Shown one piece after another: positions 28,313 to 37,414 of a stretch of 64,000 nucleotides of DNA. A program made the translations under genes and the position numbers. Below the pieces are notes generated by a model. The model was not told where the DNA came from and did no database searches. It saw only the letters and a program-made list of their open reading frames with translations. Origin of the DNA: Candidatus Altimarinota bacterium (GTDB taxonomy: Bacteria > Patescibacteriota > Gracilibacteria > UBA1369 > UM-FILTER-53-11); NCBI GenBank assembly GCA_018061065.1, contig JAGOUV010000006.1, forward strand, positions 17,235 to 81,234, in the 5' to 3' direction. Within the stretch, counting starts at the first letter, position 1. Each line of letters begins with the position of its first letter.

Positions 28313-29957
28313 TATTTAGTTGTAGTCGTTTGCGACCCATCCACTCGTTTTCTTCCAGCTCGCATACGGCGTCGATCGTGGTTGCGGCGCTTAGTTCAGC
28401 CAATAAATGCCCCATCTTAAATGCCATGCAGTCAATTTTTTTGCCGTTGAGATGAGAGGTTATCTTTAAATGTTTTTTTTCTTTTCCCACGGTGTTTACC
28501 TCATGTACCGGTAGACCAGTACAGAGAAATTTGGGTCGTTCGTTGCCCATGCCGTATGGCTCCATGAGCTCAAGAAGCTTAATAGTTCTATCGGTAATAT
28601 CCGCTTCTTCTAGCAAGCAATCGATATCGAGCTGCGGTTTCAGCGGTCCCGCTTTAAGCATCGTATTCATTTTTTTGATCGATTTCTTGGTGAATTTTTC
28701 TAGATTTTTTTTCGGCATTTCAAATCCCGCTGCGGCTGCATGACCACCAAAACCGGTCATTAGCTCGGACGCATGGGTAAGAATTTCAACGACATTTATA
28801 CCCGGAATACTCCGGCACGAACCCACCACAACCTCTCCACGATCTTCCATAATAATCGCGGGCTTACCGTATTTTTCGCATATGCGTGCGGCAATCAGAC
28901 CAATAATTCCGCTGTGAAAACTAGTATGAGCGATCACCGTCAACGGCTCTTCTTTTTGTTCCATCGCAATTTCCTCGGCAATTTCAATGAGCTCTCCCGT
29001 TAATTTCTGGCGTTTTTTATTGAGTATTTCAAGCTGATCGGCCATCACGCCCGTCGCATTTCCATCGCTAATAAGTAACTTCAATGCATCCGTAGGATGC
29101 GCCATGCGTCCTGCGGCATTAATGCGTGGACAAAGCATAAATCCAATATGATGAACCGTTAATTTTCCCTGAATTCCCGCACTTTCTTTGAGCCGTGAAA
29201 GTCCTGGCCAGCGCGTGTTTTGTAATTTTTGTAATCCCTCTTTTACGATAAACCGATTTTCTCCGCGCAGTTCCCCCAGATCCGCTACCGTTCCCATGCA
29301 TGCTAAATCCAACAGCTCATAAATATCATCTTTTTTTTCTGGCAGACGTCGTTCATATAATGCCTGTGCGAGCTTTAGTGCCACGCCTGCGCCCGTCAGC
29401 TCGGTACACGGATATCCCGCTCCGGGAAGTTTTGGATGCAACAGCGCAATGGCATCGGGCAACTTCTCTGGTATTGTGTGATGATCGGTCACAATCGTAT
29501 CTATTCCAAGTGAATTTCCGTGTGCCACCTCGTTAAAACAAGAGATGCCGTTGTCCACGGTGATTACCAGCTTTACCTCTATTTTCTTGAACTCATCCAT
29601 GAATTTTTTTCGCAATCCGTAGCCATCTTCTATCCTATGCGGCAGACGACACGAAACCTGTGCCCCCATTTTTTTCAGCGTTCGCAGCAGGATCGCCGAT
29701 GCGGTAATGCCATCTACATCGTAATCACCAAAAATCATAATGCGCTCACTTTTATCAATCGCCTCACCAATACGCGCCACCGCCTTTTCCATATCCGCCA
29801 TAAGAAATGGATCGTGAAAATCGCGCACCTGCTCGGGGTATAAAAAGTTCTGAACTTGTTCGGGATGCTCAAGTCCGCGATTCTTTAAAAGCCGCTCCAG
29901 CAAAGGCACTCCATGCTCGCTGTTCTTAATATTCCACACTTTCCCCAAAATGCTCAT
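28287..29957 (-). CDS. recJ: Single-stranded-DNA-specific exonuclease RecJ
   Basis: 5'-3' ssDNA exonuclease for recombination and mismatch repair. DHH motifs are GDYDVDGITASAILLRTL (about residues 76-93), VITVDNGISC and TIVTDHHTIPEKLPDA. HIGFMLCPRINAAGRMAHP follows, and GGHAAAAGFEMP is in DHHA1. The C-terminal OB domain is present. Length 556, normal. It is the last gene of a minus-strand unit miaA - 370-aa protein - recJ (gaps of 9 and 25 nt). It pairs functionally with mutL at the start of the window, though the loci are far apart. Confidence 0.95.
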   Translation of the reverse strand: MSILGKVWNIKNSEHGVPLLERLLKNRGLEHPEQVQNFLYPEQVRDFHDPFLMADMEKAVARIGEAIDKSERIMIFGDYDVDGITASAILLRTLKKMGAQVSCRLPHRIEDGYGLRKKFMDEFKKIEVKLVITVDNGISCFNEVAHGNSLGIDTIVTDHHTIPEKLPDAIALLHPKLPGAGYPCTELTGAGVALKLAQALYERRLPEKKDDIYELLDLACMGTVADLGELRGENRFIVKEGLQKLQNTRWPGLSRLKESAGIQGKLTVHHIGFMLCPRINAAGRMAHPTDALKLLISDGNATGVMADQLEILNKKRQKLTGELIEIAEEIAMEQKEEPLTVIAHTSFHSGIIGLIAARICEKYGKPAIIMEDRGEVVVGSCRSIPGINVVEILTHASELMTGFGGHAAAAGFEMPKKNLEKFTKKSIKKMNTMLKAGPLKPQLDIDCLLEEADITDRTIKLLELMEPYGMGNERPKFLCTGLPVHEVNTVGKEKKHLKITSHLNGKKIDCMAFKMGHLLAELSAATTIDAVCELEENEWMGRKRLQLNIIDFSVCA

Positions 29958-29982
29958 GTAGGTTCAGTGTAGCACGAACCGC

Positions 29983-31095
29983 TTATGAATTTTCAGTGAC
30001 AAAATTCTCTATAAGTGCCTCGGCGATATTTGTACTGTCTGGCCAAATAATACCTCGCTCCTCATAGAATTGACGGTGGTGCTCAAGTAGCTCGCCATAT
30101 TTAGCATGAAGATGTTTTGCTATTACCTGTGCCATGGCCATTTCTTTTTCCTCATTTTCGTTATCTGGGCTCCGTCTGCGAATCTGTCGTACCCTTCCTT
30201 CATTTACTCCATGCTCAAAACATAGGGCTGCATATTCATCAAGCACCGCTTCTATAATCCCCTCTGGATCTGAATATTCCCTTGCCGTTTGGTCAGCACT
30301 CATCGTCTGGGAATAGAGCCAGCCGTCCAGTAATTCCTTTACCCTCGGCCTTACCGTTGGTGGGATCGCGCTCAATGCTTGGTCTAAACTTTCCGCTCCT
30401 GCATCGATTCTCTCACTTAGCTCTTGTGCGACAGTAGGTGAATCTTCTCCGGTAGCGGTATCCATTACTAGTTTTTTAGCGCATTCATCAACAAGTGTTC
30501 TCAAGCGAACTCCTTTATTATCCTGCGCTGCTTCAATCCAATATCTCGCCTCTGCAAAAGTATGAATTGCTTCTGGCACCTCCGATGCATCACTAAGTTT
30601 TGTACGCTCACGCAGTTCTGTAATGAAGTAATCTATAAAAAGTTTTGTCTCAAGTGGGGTGGGGATATCGTCTTTATTCCGGAACTCTCTAAAAATCCCT
30701 TTTACCAAAAAACTGGCAGCTTGCTGCAACATATTTACGGTAAGGGCAGCTTCACCACCTTCATCTTCACAGAGCAGAGAAACTAATGCATCAATGTTAA
30801 TTGCCTTTTGAGTATCGAGAATTCTCTCTCTCACTACATAGACGCCGTCATAAAAAAACATCCTAGGTACGGTAATAGTAGTGTTAGCTACTTTTCCCGT
30901 AGAAGGATCAACATAGTCTAAGTTAATTGCAATCTGTTCCGGCCCCAGTTCTTTTACCTCTTTAACCTCTACACCTAAGATGCCTTTGTAAATAATTTTT
31001 GCACCTCCGGGATTTTGTAATGCAAATAAATCGCGGACAATAGTGTCTGATTCAACGTCGGTTCCCTCGAATTCTATAGGTCGTCTAGGTTGCAC
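29983..31095 (-). CDS. Hypothetical protein (370 aa) between miaA and recJ
   Basis: No family is recognised. Residues 1-~95 look beta-rich (GAKIIYKGILGVEVKEVKEL, ANTTITVPRMFFYDGVYVV). The rest is helical and acidic, with conserved-looking Trp/Tyr positions. No signal peptide or membrane helix is seen. Gaps of 9 nt to miaA and 25 nt to recJ imply co-transcription, but the neighbours' roles (tRNA modification, DNA repair) do not reveal one for it. Confidence 0.65.
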   Translation of the reverse strand: MQPRRPIEFEGTDVESDTIVRDLFALQNPGGAKIIYKGILGVEVKEVKELGPEQIAINLDYVDPSTGKVANTTITVPRMFFYDGVYVVRERILDTQKAINIDALVSLLCEDEGGEAALTVNMLQQAASFLVKGIFREFRNKDDIPTPLETKLFIDYFITELRERTKLSDASEVPEAIHTFAEARYWIEAAQDNKGVRLRTLVDECAKKLVMDTATGEDSPTVAQELSERIDAGAESLDQALSAIPPTVRPRVKELLDGWLYSQTMSADQTAREYSDPEGIIEAVLDEYAALCFEHGVNEGRVRQIRRRSPDNENEEKEMAMAQVIAKHLHAKYGELLEHHRQFYEERGIIWPDSTNIAEALIENFVTENS

Positions 31096-31104
31096 AAAAG
31101 CATT

Positions 31105-32067
31105 TTAATGTTTTACTTCACCTTGTGCAATCCAATTTATGTCAGGTTCACGCTTCCACCAGGTCATCTGGCGCTTGGCAAAGTTGCGTGTATTTAATTT
31201 AAGCAATTCAGTTGCCGCTTCTAGGGTTAATTTACCTTGAATATACTGCACCATTTCTTGATAGCCGAGTGATTTCATAGAGGGAATTTCTGGACTATAT
31301 CCTTGTTCCAGCAGGGTGCCTGTTTCTTCGATTAATCCATTGTGATGTACTTGTGCATCGATACGCTCTTCTATTCGTTTGAATAAAATATCGCGTGGCC
31401 AGTTGAGTCCGATTTTCAGTACTCGGTATTTTGGCTTTCCCTGGAGTGCCGATTTAGGCTTGCCCGTAATCTCAATGATTTCCAATGCGCGGGTCAGGTA
31501 GGGGATATTGTTATAATGAATGGTGGCTGCAGATTCAGGGTCTAATTTTTGTAATCGTTCATGTAATTTTTCCGCACCAATTTTTTCTAACTCGTCATAG
31601 ATTTTTTTTCTAATTTCCAGATCTTGTCCGGGAAATAAAAAATTATCGGTGAGCGCGCGAATGTATAATCCCGTGCCGCCAACAACAAACGGAATTTTTT
31701 TTCGTTGCATCATTTCCTCAATAGCTTTTTCCGAGTGTCGCTTAAAATCCGCAACAGTAAAGCGTTCTGTGGGATCAGCGACATCAATAAGGTGATGGCG
31801 AATACTATCGTGAAAAAGTCCTTCCGCATTTTTTTCCAGTTTAATTTTATCTGTTCCAATATCCATTCCGCGATACACTTGTCGACTATCTGCAGAAATA
31901 ATTTCTGCGTTGAATGTGTGGGCGAGAGAAATTGACGCGCCAGTTTTTCCCGAGGCAGTAGGCCCCAGCAAAACAATGAGTGGTGGCTTTTTGTCCTCCA
32001 CGGAAATTTTCAGGAAGTCACTTACCAATTGCTCCAGTTGTTTACCAAGAGAATTCACAGGCAGCAT
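31105..32067 (-). CDS. miaA: tRNA dimethylallyltransferase MiaA
   Basis: Adds a dimethylallyl group to A37 of tRNAs reading UNN codons. Clear motifs are the P-loop LLGPTASGKTGASI, ISADSRQVYRGMDIGTDK, FVVGGTGLYIRAL and the C-terminal KRQMTWWKREPDINWI. The ATG at 32067 and an in-frame GTG at 32058 are both possible. A TGC-TAAAAT box overlaps the ATG and would favour the GTG as a leaderless start. A 35-residue lead precedes the P-loop, longer than usual. First gene of the miaA-recJ unit. Confidence 0.93.
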   Translation of the reverse strand: MLPVNSLGKQLEQLVSDFLKISVEDKKPPLIVLLGPTASGKTGASISLAHTFNAEIISADSRQVYRGMDIGTDKIKLEKNAEGLFHDSIRHHLIDVADPTERFTVADFKRHSEKAIEEMMQRKKIPFVVGGTGLYIRALTDNFLFPGQDLEIRKKIYDELEKIGAEKLHERLQKLDPESAATIHYNNIPYLTRALEIIEITGKPKSALQGKPKYRVLKIGLNWPRDILFKRIEERIDAQVHHNGLIEETGTLLEQGYSPEIPSMKSLGYQEMVQYIQGKLTLEAATELLKLNTRNFAKRQMTWWKREPDINWIAQGEVKH

Positions 32068-32109
32068 TTTAGCATCAAAAGGGTTCCATAATTTACGAGC
32101 ATACGAGAT

Positions 32110-32137
32110 TTGACAATCTGCCGTATTATTCTACAAT
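32110..32137 (+). promoter_or_regulatory. Promoter for the 149-aa gene
   Basis: TTGACA (32110-32115), 16 nt, TACAAT (32132-32137). The ATG at 32146 follows after 8 nt, so the mRNA leader would be 1-2 nt. Confidence 0.65.
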
Positions 32138-32145
32138 ACGCGTCA

Positions 32146-32595
32146 ATGGCTTTGAAACAGATTCTATCGCCGGATGAGGTGGGTGAACTTGCGCCCCATT
32201 GGCATGAGCTGGACAAGGCGAAATTGGATAGGATACGGACACGGAGTACGCGAAGAGTTAAGCTGCACGGTCAGCATAAGTCTGGAGAAGTTTTAGATGT
32301 AGCGCCAATTTTGTATTATGCACGCCCACATACGATGGATCGGCCAACGATCCTCAATGGAAAGCACCGGGCTGCAATATCCTTCATGAGGGGCGTGTCT
32401 CTCCTTGCTATCCAAATCGCAACAGCTGCGGAAATCAGGCATCATGTAAAACTGGAGTGTCTGGGTGATTTAACTGCGGAAGATCTTGAAGAGCTGATTG
32501 ATGATCGTCAAAAATACCTCTCGATTGTTGATCAAAATGGAACGCCGACCATCCGTGCTCTGGTAGAAAAAAATCGGCATTTGTTTATCAATTGA
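32146..32595 (+). CDS. ParB/sulfiredoxin-like small protein
   Basis: 149 residues. The segment PTILNGKHRAAISFMRGVSL resembles the ParB N-terminal/sulfiredoxin motif (Asp/Asn-Gly-x-His-Arg). There a histidine and arginine bind a nucleotide phosphate. A beta strand and helix follow (IQIATAAEI), then an acidic C-terminal helix region. ParB-like HTH parts are absent, so it is not a chromosome-partitioning ParB; a nucleotide-dependent enzyme or DNA-binding role is possible. ATG 32146 is chosen by promoter spacing; an in-frame TTG at 32110 is inside the -35 box. It sits alone before the rplJ promoter. Confidence 0.6.
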   Translation: MALKQILSPDEVGELAPHWHELDKAKLDRIRTRSTRRVKLHGQHKSGEVLDVAPILYYARPHTMDRPTILNGKHRAAISFMRGVSLLAIQIATAAEIRHHVKLECLGDLTAEDLEELIDDRQKYLSIVDQNGTPTIRALVEKNRHLFIN

Positions 32596-32621
32596 CTTTT
32601 GGCTGAGCGATCAATTATAAT
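32592..32621 (+). promoter_or_regulatory. Promoter of the rplJ-rplL operon
   Basis: TTGACT (32592-32597) overlaps the end of the upstream gene; 18 nt then TATAAT (32616-32621). Predicted start near 32628, giving a 135-nt leader, the longest in the window. Confidence 0.75.
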
Positions 32622-32630
32622 CCGACCGTC

Positions 32631-32762
32631 GTAGAAAGTAGGCATTATGCCGTTTGGCATCTCTAAGCCCTGCCCAGACAATAGGTACTACATTTAGCTT
32701 CTATAAAATGTTGTGCTCGCTGTCTCTATGATGGTCGAGTTATTTTATTAGCCCTTCTTACT
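32631..32762 (+). ncRNA. Ribosomal protein L10 leader (autoregulatory RNA)
   Basis: A long structured leader precedes rplJ. GTAG (32631-32634) pairs with CTAC (32698-32701). A further GTA/TAC pairing and GGC/GCC flank a perfect ATGCC-GTTT-GGCAT hairpin (32647-32660). The CTAAGCCCTGCCCAGAC segment resembles the L10-binding element of known L10 leaders. In the family, L10-(L12)4 binds this RNA and represses its own operon. Position and structure support the call; a covariance-model score was not available. Confidence 0.55.
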
Positions 32763-33299
32763 ATGGCAATTACGAAAGATCAGAAGAAGCAGATGCTCGC
32801 GGAGCTCATTGAGAGCTTCAAAAATGCCAGCTCTGTCGTCTTCAGTCAGTATCAGGGCAGCAACGTAAAAAGCATGCGCACCTTGCGTAAGAAATTGCGC
32901 GAACAGGGTGTCATGTATAAGGTTGCCCGCAAGACGCTGGTTGAACTTGCTGCAAAAGAAGTCGGTTTTTCCGAGCTTCCTGCATCATTTCTCGAAGGCG
33001 CAATCGGTATCGCATTCGGTGCTAAGGATTCTGTTGCTCCCGCAAAAGTCCTCTATGAGGTCGGCAAAGAGGTAGAGAGCATCAAGATCGTTGGTGCGAT
33101 TTTTGAAGGCAAAACAATGTCTGCGGCAGATGCCAAAGCTATTGCAACCCTTCCATCACGCGATGTGCTTTTGGCTCGCTTGGTTGGCTCAATGAAGAGT
33201 CCAATTTCAGGTTTCCATGGCGTATTGCATGGTGTACTTCGCGGCTTTGTTCTCGCACTTTCTGAGGTTCAGAAAAAGCGTGCAGCAGCCGGCAACTAA
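32763..33299 (+). CDS. rplJ: 50S ribosomal protein uL10
   Basis: Base of the L7/L12 stalk. ITKDQKKQMLAELIESFKNA, then VFSQYQGSNVKSMRTLRKKL and FEGKTMSAADAKAIATLPSR are family landmarks. The C-terminal helix that carries L7/L12 dimers is present. Length 178. It is followed after 34 nt by rplL; the spacer is nearly G-free. Confidence 0.96.
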   Translation: MAITKDQKKQMLAELIESFKNASSVVFSQYQGSNVKSMRTLRKKLREQGVMYKVARKTLVELAAKEVGFSELPASFLEGAIGIAFGAKDSVAPAKVLYEVGKEVESIKIVGAIFEGKTMSAADAKAIATLPSRDVLLARLVGSMKSPISGFHGVLHGVLRGFVLALSEVQKKRAAAGN

Positions 33300-33333
33300 T
33301 GTTTACTAATTACTAATCACTAACTACTATTCT

Positions 33334-33723
33334 ATGTCAGACTTATCAGCAGAGGCACAAAAGATTCTTGAGGCAGTTGAGAAGCTCTCAGTTATGGAGC
33401 TCGCAAACCTCGTGAAGGCTATGGAAGAAAAATTCGGTGTTTCAGCAGCAGCTCCTGTAATGGCAGCTATGCCAGCAGCAGGTGCAGCAGCAGGCGCAGC
33501 AGATGACGATGGTGGCAAGTGTTCTGTAGTTCTCGTCGATGGCGGAGCTCAGAAGATTGGCGTTATCAAAGTTGTTCGTGAGCTTACAGGTTTGGGTTTG
33601 AAAGAGGCTAAAGACCTCGTTGACGGAGCTCCAAAGCCAGTCAAGGAAGCAGTAGACAAGAAAGAGGCAGAAGACATGAAGAAGAAGCTTGAGGCAGCTG
33701 GTGCAAAGGTAGAATTGAAATAA
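33334..33723 (+). CDS. rplL: 50S ribosomal protein bL7/L12
   Basis: Flexible stalk protein that recruits translation factors. N-terminal dimerisation helices ([20 protein letters not shown]), an Ala/Gly hinge, and the C-terminal factor-binding domain ([20 protein letters not shown]). Length 129. Ends the operon; terminator 25 nt later. Confidence 0.97.
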   Translation: MSDLSAEAQKILEAVEKLSVMELANLVKAMEEKFGVSAAAPVMAAMPAAGAAAGAADDDGGKCSVVLVDGGAQKIGVIKVVRELTGLGLKEAKDLVDGAPKPVKEAVDKKEAEDMKKKLEAAGAKVELK

Positions 33724-33747
33724 TTAGACCTAACTTGTACAGGCAGA

Positions 33748-33778
33748 AGACCGGGGTTTAAACACCTCGGTCTTTTTA
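33748..33778 (+). terminator. Rho-independent terminator after rplL
   Basis: AGACCGGGGT (33748-33757) pairs with ACCTCGGTCT (33764-33773), with one G-T wobble, followed by a T-run. Confidence 0.85.
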
Positions 33779-33818
33779 TTTGTAATAGATCGCTTACTTT
33801 ATCGTATTAACTAGTGCA

Positions 33819-33962
33819 ATGAGCACTACTCCTACCACTACCATCTCCCTTCCAAGCCTGCTGTTTACCCTGTTTTTGACCGTTACCTTCCTGGCGAGCA
33901 GCTTGTATATTTTGATTTCGGGTTTGATTGTGCCGGCTATGACTGTTGCGAGTGCGGGTTAG
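33819..33962 (+). CDS. Candidate 47-aa membrane microprotein
   Basis: An ATG-to-TAG frame in the gap between rplL and the pilus operon encodes a Thr/Ser-rich start (MSTTPTTTISLPS). A strongly hydrophobic stretch follows (LLFTLFLTVTFLASSLYILI) and ends PAMTVASAG. TATTAA (33805-33810) lies 8 nt before the ATG, the spacing seen at other leaderless starts here, but there is no clear -35. It may instead be non-coding spacer. Confidence 0.35.
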   Translation: MSTTPTTTISLPSLLFTLFLTVTFLASSLYILISGLIVPAMTVASAG

Positions 33963-33998
33963 CCGCTTAGATAATTCGTTGCTATAAGAAGACAGGGG

Positions 33999-34027
33999 TT
34001 GCCGAAAAGCCCTTTTTTTGGTAGAAT
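33999..34027 (+). promoter_or_regulatory. Promoter of the type IV pilus operon
   Basis: TTGCCG (33999-34004), 17 nt, TGG-TAGAAT (-10 at 34022-34027). Predicted start near 34034, giving a leader of about 19 nt. The region from the -10 through the leader closely matches the promoter at 3273-3301. Confidence 0.6.
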
Positions 34028-34052
34028 ATATAGATTTAATAGAAACACAAAA

Positions 34053-35387
34053 ATGAACGACGAAATAAAAAATCAAACGCCCAATCTACCTGATTCAACA
34101 GATGAGAACACGGTGGAAAAGAAACCCGAAACATTTTCACTGGGAGGTGGAGGCGGTAAGACGTCAAAAGGCGGGATTTTGGATCGGTTATTAAATAAAT
34201 CCCCCAGCGCGGGAACGCTTGCGGATAGCGGTAAATTGCCTGATCTGAATGAGATTTTGAAGACGCCAGCTCCAACGGGCCCAGCTTCTTCTGGCGGTTC
34301 AATTTCACAGTTACTAGGACCTCAGCCGATTTTTAATAAAGCTGTTTACCAAGAAGCATATCGAAAAAAATTAAAGCTTACTCAGTCGATTTTTTATGGA
34401 GCATTCTTGATCGCGATTCTTGTTTTTGGATTTTTCTACGTACAGTTAAACTCGAATATTACTGCCTTAAATGATCTGATGGGTGGCCCTAATACGGCAA
34501 GCTCTTTTGAGCGTTCAAACGCAGAAGTAAAAAATAAACAGACGGAAATTAATCTCGTGCGGTATCGATATATTCGCTTGTTACTTGATGATGTAAATCT
34601 CTCAATCGATCCGTACTTAAAGGCAGTGCACGATATTCCTGTAATAGAAACGACGCGTGTTGCTGATTCGTTAGCAACGGTAATCCGTGAGCGATTAAAA
34701 GAAATTCAAAAGCAGTTTAATGAAAATTTGAGTATTCCGCTCATCACTACTAAACCGGTGACTTTTGAAGAGAGAGAAGCTGAATTTGCTCAGCTCCTTA
34801 AGGATAATTTGATTGAGCAGAAGAGAAGTCTTACCGATCAAAAAGAGCCTAACACTGACGAAATTCGCATTGTAGAAAATGTTCTGCGACTCATAGAAAA
34901 CGATAATTTAAAAAATGCACTTAGCGATAAGCAAATTGATAAGTTATCACACGATGAGTTGGCTCAGCTGCTTTCAACGATTCGCGCAGATGGTACGGAT
35001 GAGCTCTCTTCAATTCAAAAAATAAAATTGCAGCGATTGGATTGGGCAAAATTAATTCAGGATATTCACGCTATCGTGCGCAAGGCAGATACGTATTACG
35101 GCCAGGGCTTATTTAAGAGCGTTGGAGGATTCTTATTCTCTAGTTATCGCTTTGATGCAGCCACAAATCGTATTTCGATTAGCGGTCTTACTAAGACGCC
35201 AAACAACCGTACCTTTAGCTTTATTACGCAGCTTATTGATGCGATTGAAAAATCTTCTAAATTTAAAGATATCGACTTCCGTTCATTTTCTAAGACGCGC
35301 GATGACAAAGGCGATTACACTTCAGGAATTGATTTGGAATTTGCTATTCAAACAGGTTCAGATCCTCGTGATGAGGAAGTAAAATAA
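34053..35387 (+). CDS. Single-pass membrane protein, PilN-like position in pilus operon
   Basis: About 444 residues: a Gly/Pro-rich cytoplasmic N-terminus (1-105, with FSLGGGGGKTSKGG), one membrane helix near 108-130 (SIFYGAFLIAILVFGFFYV), and a large extracytoplasmic part. That part has coiled-coil helices followed by an alpha/beta end (NRISISGLTKTPNNRTFSFI). By topology and position before a PilO-like gene it fits an alignment-complex component such as PilN, but it is much larger than normal PilN and I cannot confirm the family. ATG 34053 is chosen over an upstream TTG at 33999, which overlaps the -35. Confidence 0.6.
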   Translation: MNDEIKNQTPNLPDSTDENTVEKKPETFSLGGGGGKTSKGGILDRLLNKSPSAGTLADSGKLPDLNEILKTPAPTGPASSGGSISQLLGPQPIFNKAVYQEAYRKKLKLTQSIFYGAFLIAILVFGFFYVQLNSNITALNDLMGGPNTASSFERSNAEVKNKQTEINLVRYRYIRLLLDDVNLSIDPYLKAVHDIPVIETTRVADSLATVIRERLKEIQKQFNENLSIPLITTKPVTFEEREAEFAQLLKDNLIEQKRSLTDQKEPNTDEIRIVENVLRLIENDNLKNALSDKQIDKLSHDELAQLLSTIRADGTDELSSIQKIKLQRLDWAKLIQDIHAIVRKADTYYGQGLFKSVGGFLFSSYRFDAATNRISISGLTKTPNNRTFSFITQLIDAIEKSSKFKDIDFRSFSKTRDDKGDYTSGIDLEFAIQTGSDPRDEEVK

Positions 35388-35400
35388 CGTATCCACTTTT

Positions 35401-36024
35401 ATGGTTCAACAAGACGCACTTAAAGGAACGACAATCTACATTACGCTTGCGCTCGTCGTATTGGCGGCAACGGGCGTGCATGCATTTCTACAGTATAATT
35501 TGTTGAATGCTCAGAAAGCCGCAATTGCCACAAGTGGACAGCGGTTGGAAACCCTTAGTACAACGCTTGATTTGCGTACGAAAGAATTTAAGTTGTTTGC
35601 TGAGGCGCAGGCGCAGAAGCAGAAAAGTTTGTCTGAGAATATTGCGGCCATTTTGCCTCCGAATGAAAACTATACAGAATTGACGCGTGTTTTTGATGAC
35701 TTTTTTGCAAAGAACGATCTCAAGGAAAATCCAATTTTCCAGAGCAGCTTGCGCTATGGGAAGGGCGCACCGATAAAAGGTATGCCTGGTATTTCCGGGC
35801 TACCTATCTCTATGAATATCGAAGCTACGCGTGATAATTTCTTTAAATTTTTGAATTTTATCAACGAGGCGGGAACAGTAGACACGGGTCGTCGACTTAT
35901 GTCTATAAGTTCTATACAGCTCAATTTTCCTGATGGTGGAGAGGTTTTGGACAATGCCAAGCAAGTGCTGAACTTTACGGTGGAGATGGTGGCCTATTAT
36001 CAGACGGGCAAAATACGGAAATAA
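35401..36024 (+). CDS. PilO-like pilus alignment protein
   Basis: 207 residues: one N-terminal membrane helix (TIYITLALVVLAATGVHAFL), a ~50-residue coiled-coil, then a ferredoxin-like alpha/beta domain. The domain carries SMNIEATRDNFFKFLNFINE, which is the typical PilO pattern of a strand followed by a helix with Phe/Leu and Asn. It links the inner-membrane platform to the outer parts of the pilus machine. Spaced 13 nt after the preceding gene and 9 nt before pilB. Confidence 0.7.
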   Translation: MVQQDALKGTTIYITLALVVLAATGVHAFLQYNLLNAQKAAIATSGQRLETLSTTLDLRTKEFKLFAEAQAQKQKSLSENIAAILPPNENYTELTRVFDDFFAKNDLKENPIFQSSLRYGKGAPIKGMPGISGLPISMNIEATRDNFFKFLNFINEAGTVDTGRRLMSISSIQLNFPDGGEVLDNAKQVLNFTVEMVAYYQTGKIRK

Positions 36025-36033
36025 AAACAAAGT

Positions 36034-37407
36034 ATGGATCCAAGTAAGCTACAACAATTACAAGATGCAATTTTGGCCGGCAATGTGCCGCAGATTGTGC
36101 TTGCGACCATTTCCGCGGCGCTGGATATGCGTGCTTCTGATATTCATATCGAGCCCGAGCGCGCGACTACGCGCGTACGCTACCGTGTAGATGGCGTCTT
36201 GCGACGCATTGTAGAGTATCCCCTTAATATGCACCCTGCAGTGATCTCGCGTATTAAGATTATGTCGAATTTGAAAATTGATGAACAGCGCATTCCTCAG
36301 GATGGCCGTACGACGGTGACTACCCGCGATAATCGCGAGATGGATCTGCGTGTCTCTACCTTTCCTACGGTGAACGGCGAAAAGATTGTGATGAGAATCC
36401 AGGACAAGTCGCGCAAAATTCCTTCGCTTGAGGAGCTTGGAATTGAGGGCGTGAGTATGAAATATCTTAAAAAGGGTCTCGAGCTGCCCAATGGCGTTAT
36501 CATGACTACCGGTCCGACAGGTTCGGGTAAGACGACGACGTTGTATGCGTGTTTAAATGTGTTAAATACGACGGATGTAAATGTGCTCACGATTGAAGAT
36601 CCCGTTGAAATTCAAATGGAGGGACTCAACCAAAGTCAGGTGCATCCCGATATTAGTTATACCTTTGCAAATGGCTTGCGTACGGCTCTGCGTCAGGATC
36701 CAGACATTATCATGGTGGGAGAAATTCGTGACCGCGAGACGATGGATGTGGCGATAGAATCATCACTGACGGGTCATTTGGTGTTCTCTACCATTCATAC
36801 GAATAGTGCCGTGGAAACGCTTACCAGAATCGCAAATATGGGCGTTCCGGGGTATCTCATGGCTTCAACAATTAATCTTATTATTGCCCAGCGTTTGGTG
36901 AGAAAAATTTGTACTAATTGTAAAATTGCTGACGAGGTTTCTACAGAGCTGATGAGACGTGTTGAACGTTCACTGCGCAAGCTCGCTCAAGAAGAAAAAA
37001 ATAATTATGATCCTGCACTGTTTTCGGCTCCTCATTTTTTCCGTGGCAAAGGCTGCGAACAATGTGGTGGCACCGGATATTTTGGACGTGTGGGTATTTA
37101 TGAAGTGATGTGGATGAATGGGAAATTACGTCGTTTAATTACTGAAGAAGGTCGTTCTGTGGATATTGAAAAAGCGGCTATGGAAACGGGAATGGTAACC
37201 CTTGAACAGGCCGGAATTATTAAATCTCTCAAGGGCGAGACAACATTAGAAGAGGTCTATAGCGTTGCTCGTGAAGTTGACGATGATGATACACCTCCGC
37301 TTATGGTGGTACCTCCTACCGTAGCAGCCGCACCGGTTGCTGCGCCGGTTGTAGCTGCACCGATTCCACCCGTTGGAGTTCCCGTTGTAACTCAACCAAC
37401 AACATAA
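36034..37407 (+). CDS. pilB: Type IV pilus assembly ATPase PilB/GspE-like
   Basis: Extension motor. It contains ASDIHIEPERATTRVRYRVDG (N2 domain), Walker A GPTGSGKTTTLY, the Asp box ALRQDPDIIMVGEIRD, and the His box GHLVFSTIHTNSA. A zinc tetracysteine is formed by CTNC and CEQCGGTGY, a feature of PilB/GspE rather than PilT. At 457 residues it lacks the N-terminal N1/MshEN domain of long PilB proteins. The tail is Ala/Pro/Val-rich and low complexity. No pilT is in the window. Confidence 0.9.
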   Translation: MDPSKLQQLQDAILAGNVPQIVLATISAALDMRASDIHIEPERATTRVRYRVDGVLRRIVEYPLNMHPAVISRIKIMSNLKIDEQRIPQDGRTTVTTRDNREMDLRVSTFPTVNGEKIVMRIQDKSRKIPSLEELGIEGVSMKYLKKGLELPNGVIMTTGPTGSGKTTTLYACLNVLNTTDVNVLTIEDPVEIQMEGLNQSQVHPDISYTFANGLRTALRQDPDIIMVGEIRDRETMDVAIESSLTGHLVFSTIHTNSAVETLTRIANMGVPGYLMASTINLIIAQRLVRKICTNCKIADEVSTELMRRVERSLRKLAQEEKNNYDPALFSAPHFFRGKGCEQCGGTGYFGRVGIYEVMWMNGKLRRLITEEGRSVDIEKAAMETGMVTLEQAGIIKSLKGETTLEEVYSVAREVDDDDTPPLMVVPPTVAAAPVAAPVVAAPIPPVGVPVVTQPTT

Positions 37408-37414
37408 AAATATA

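Noticed and set aside
36034..37407. PilT retraction ATPase
   Set aside because: The zinc tetracysteine and the position before pilC are PilB/GspE features.
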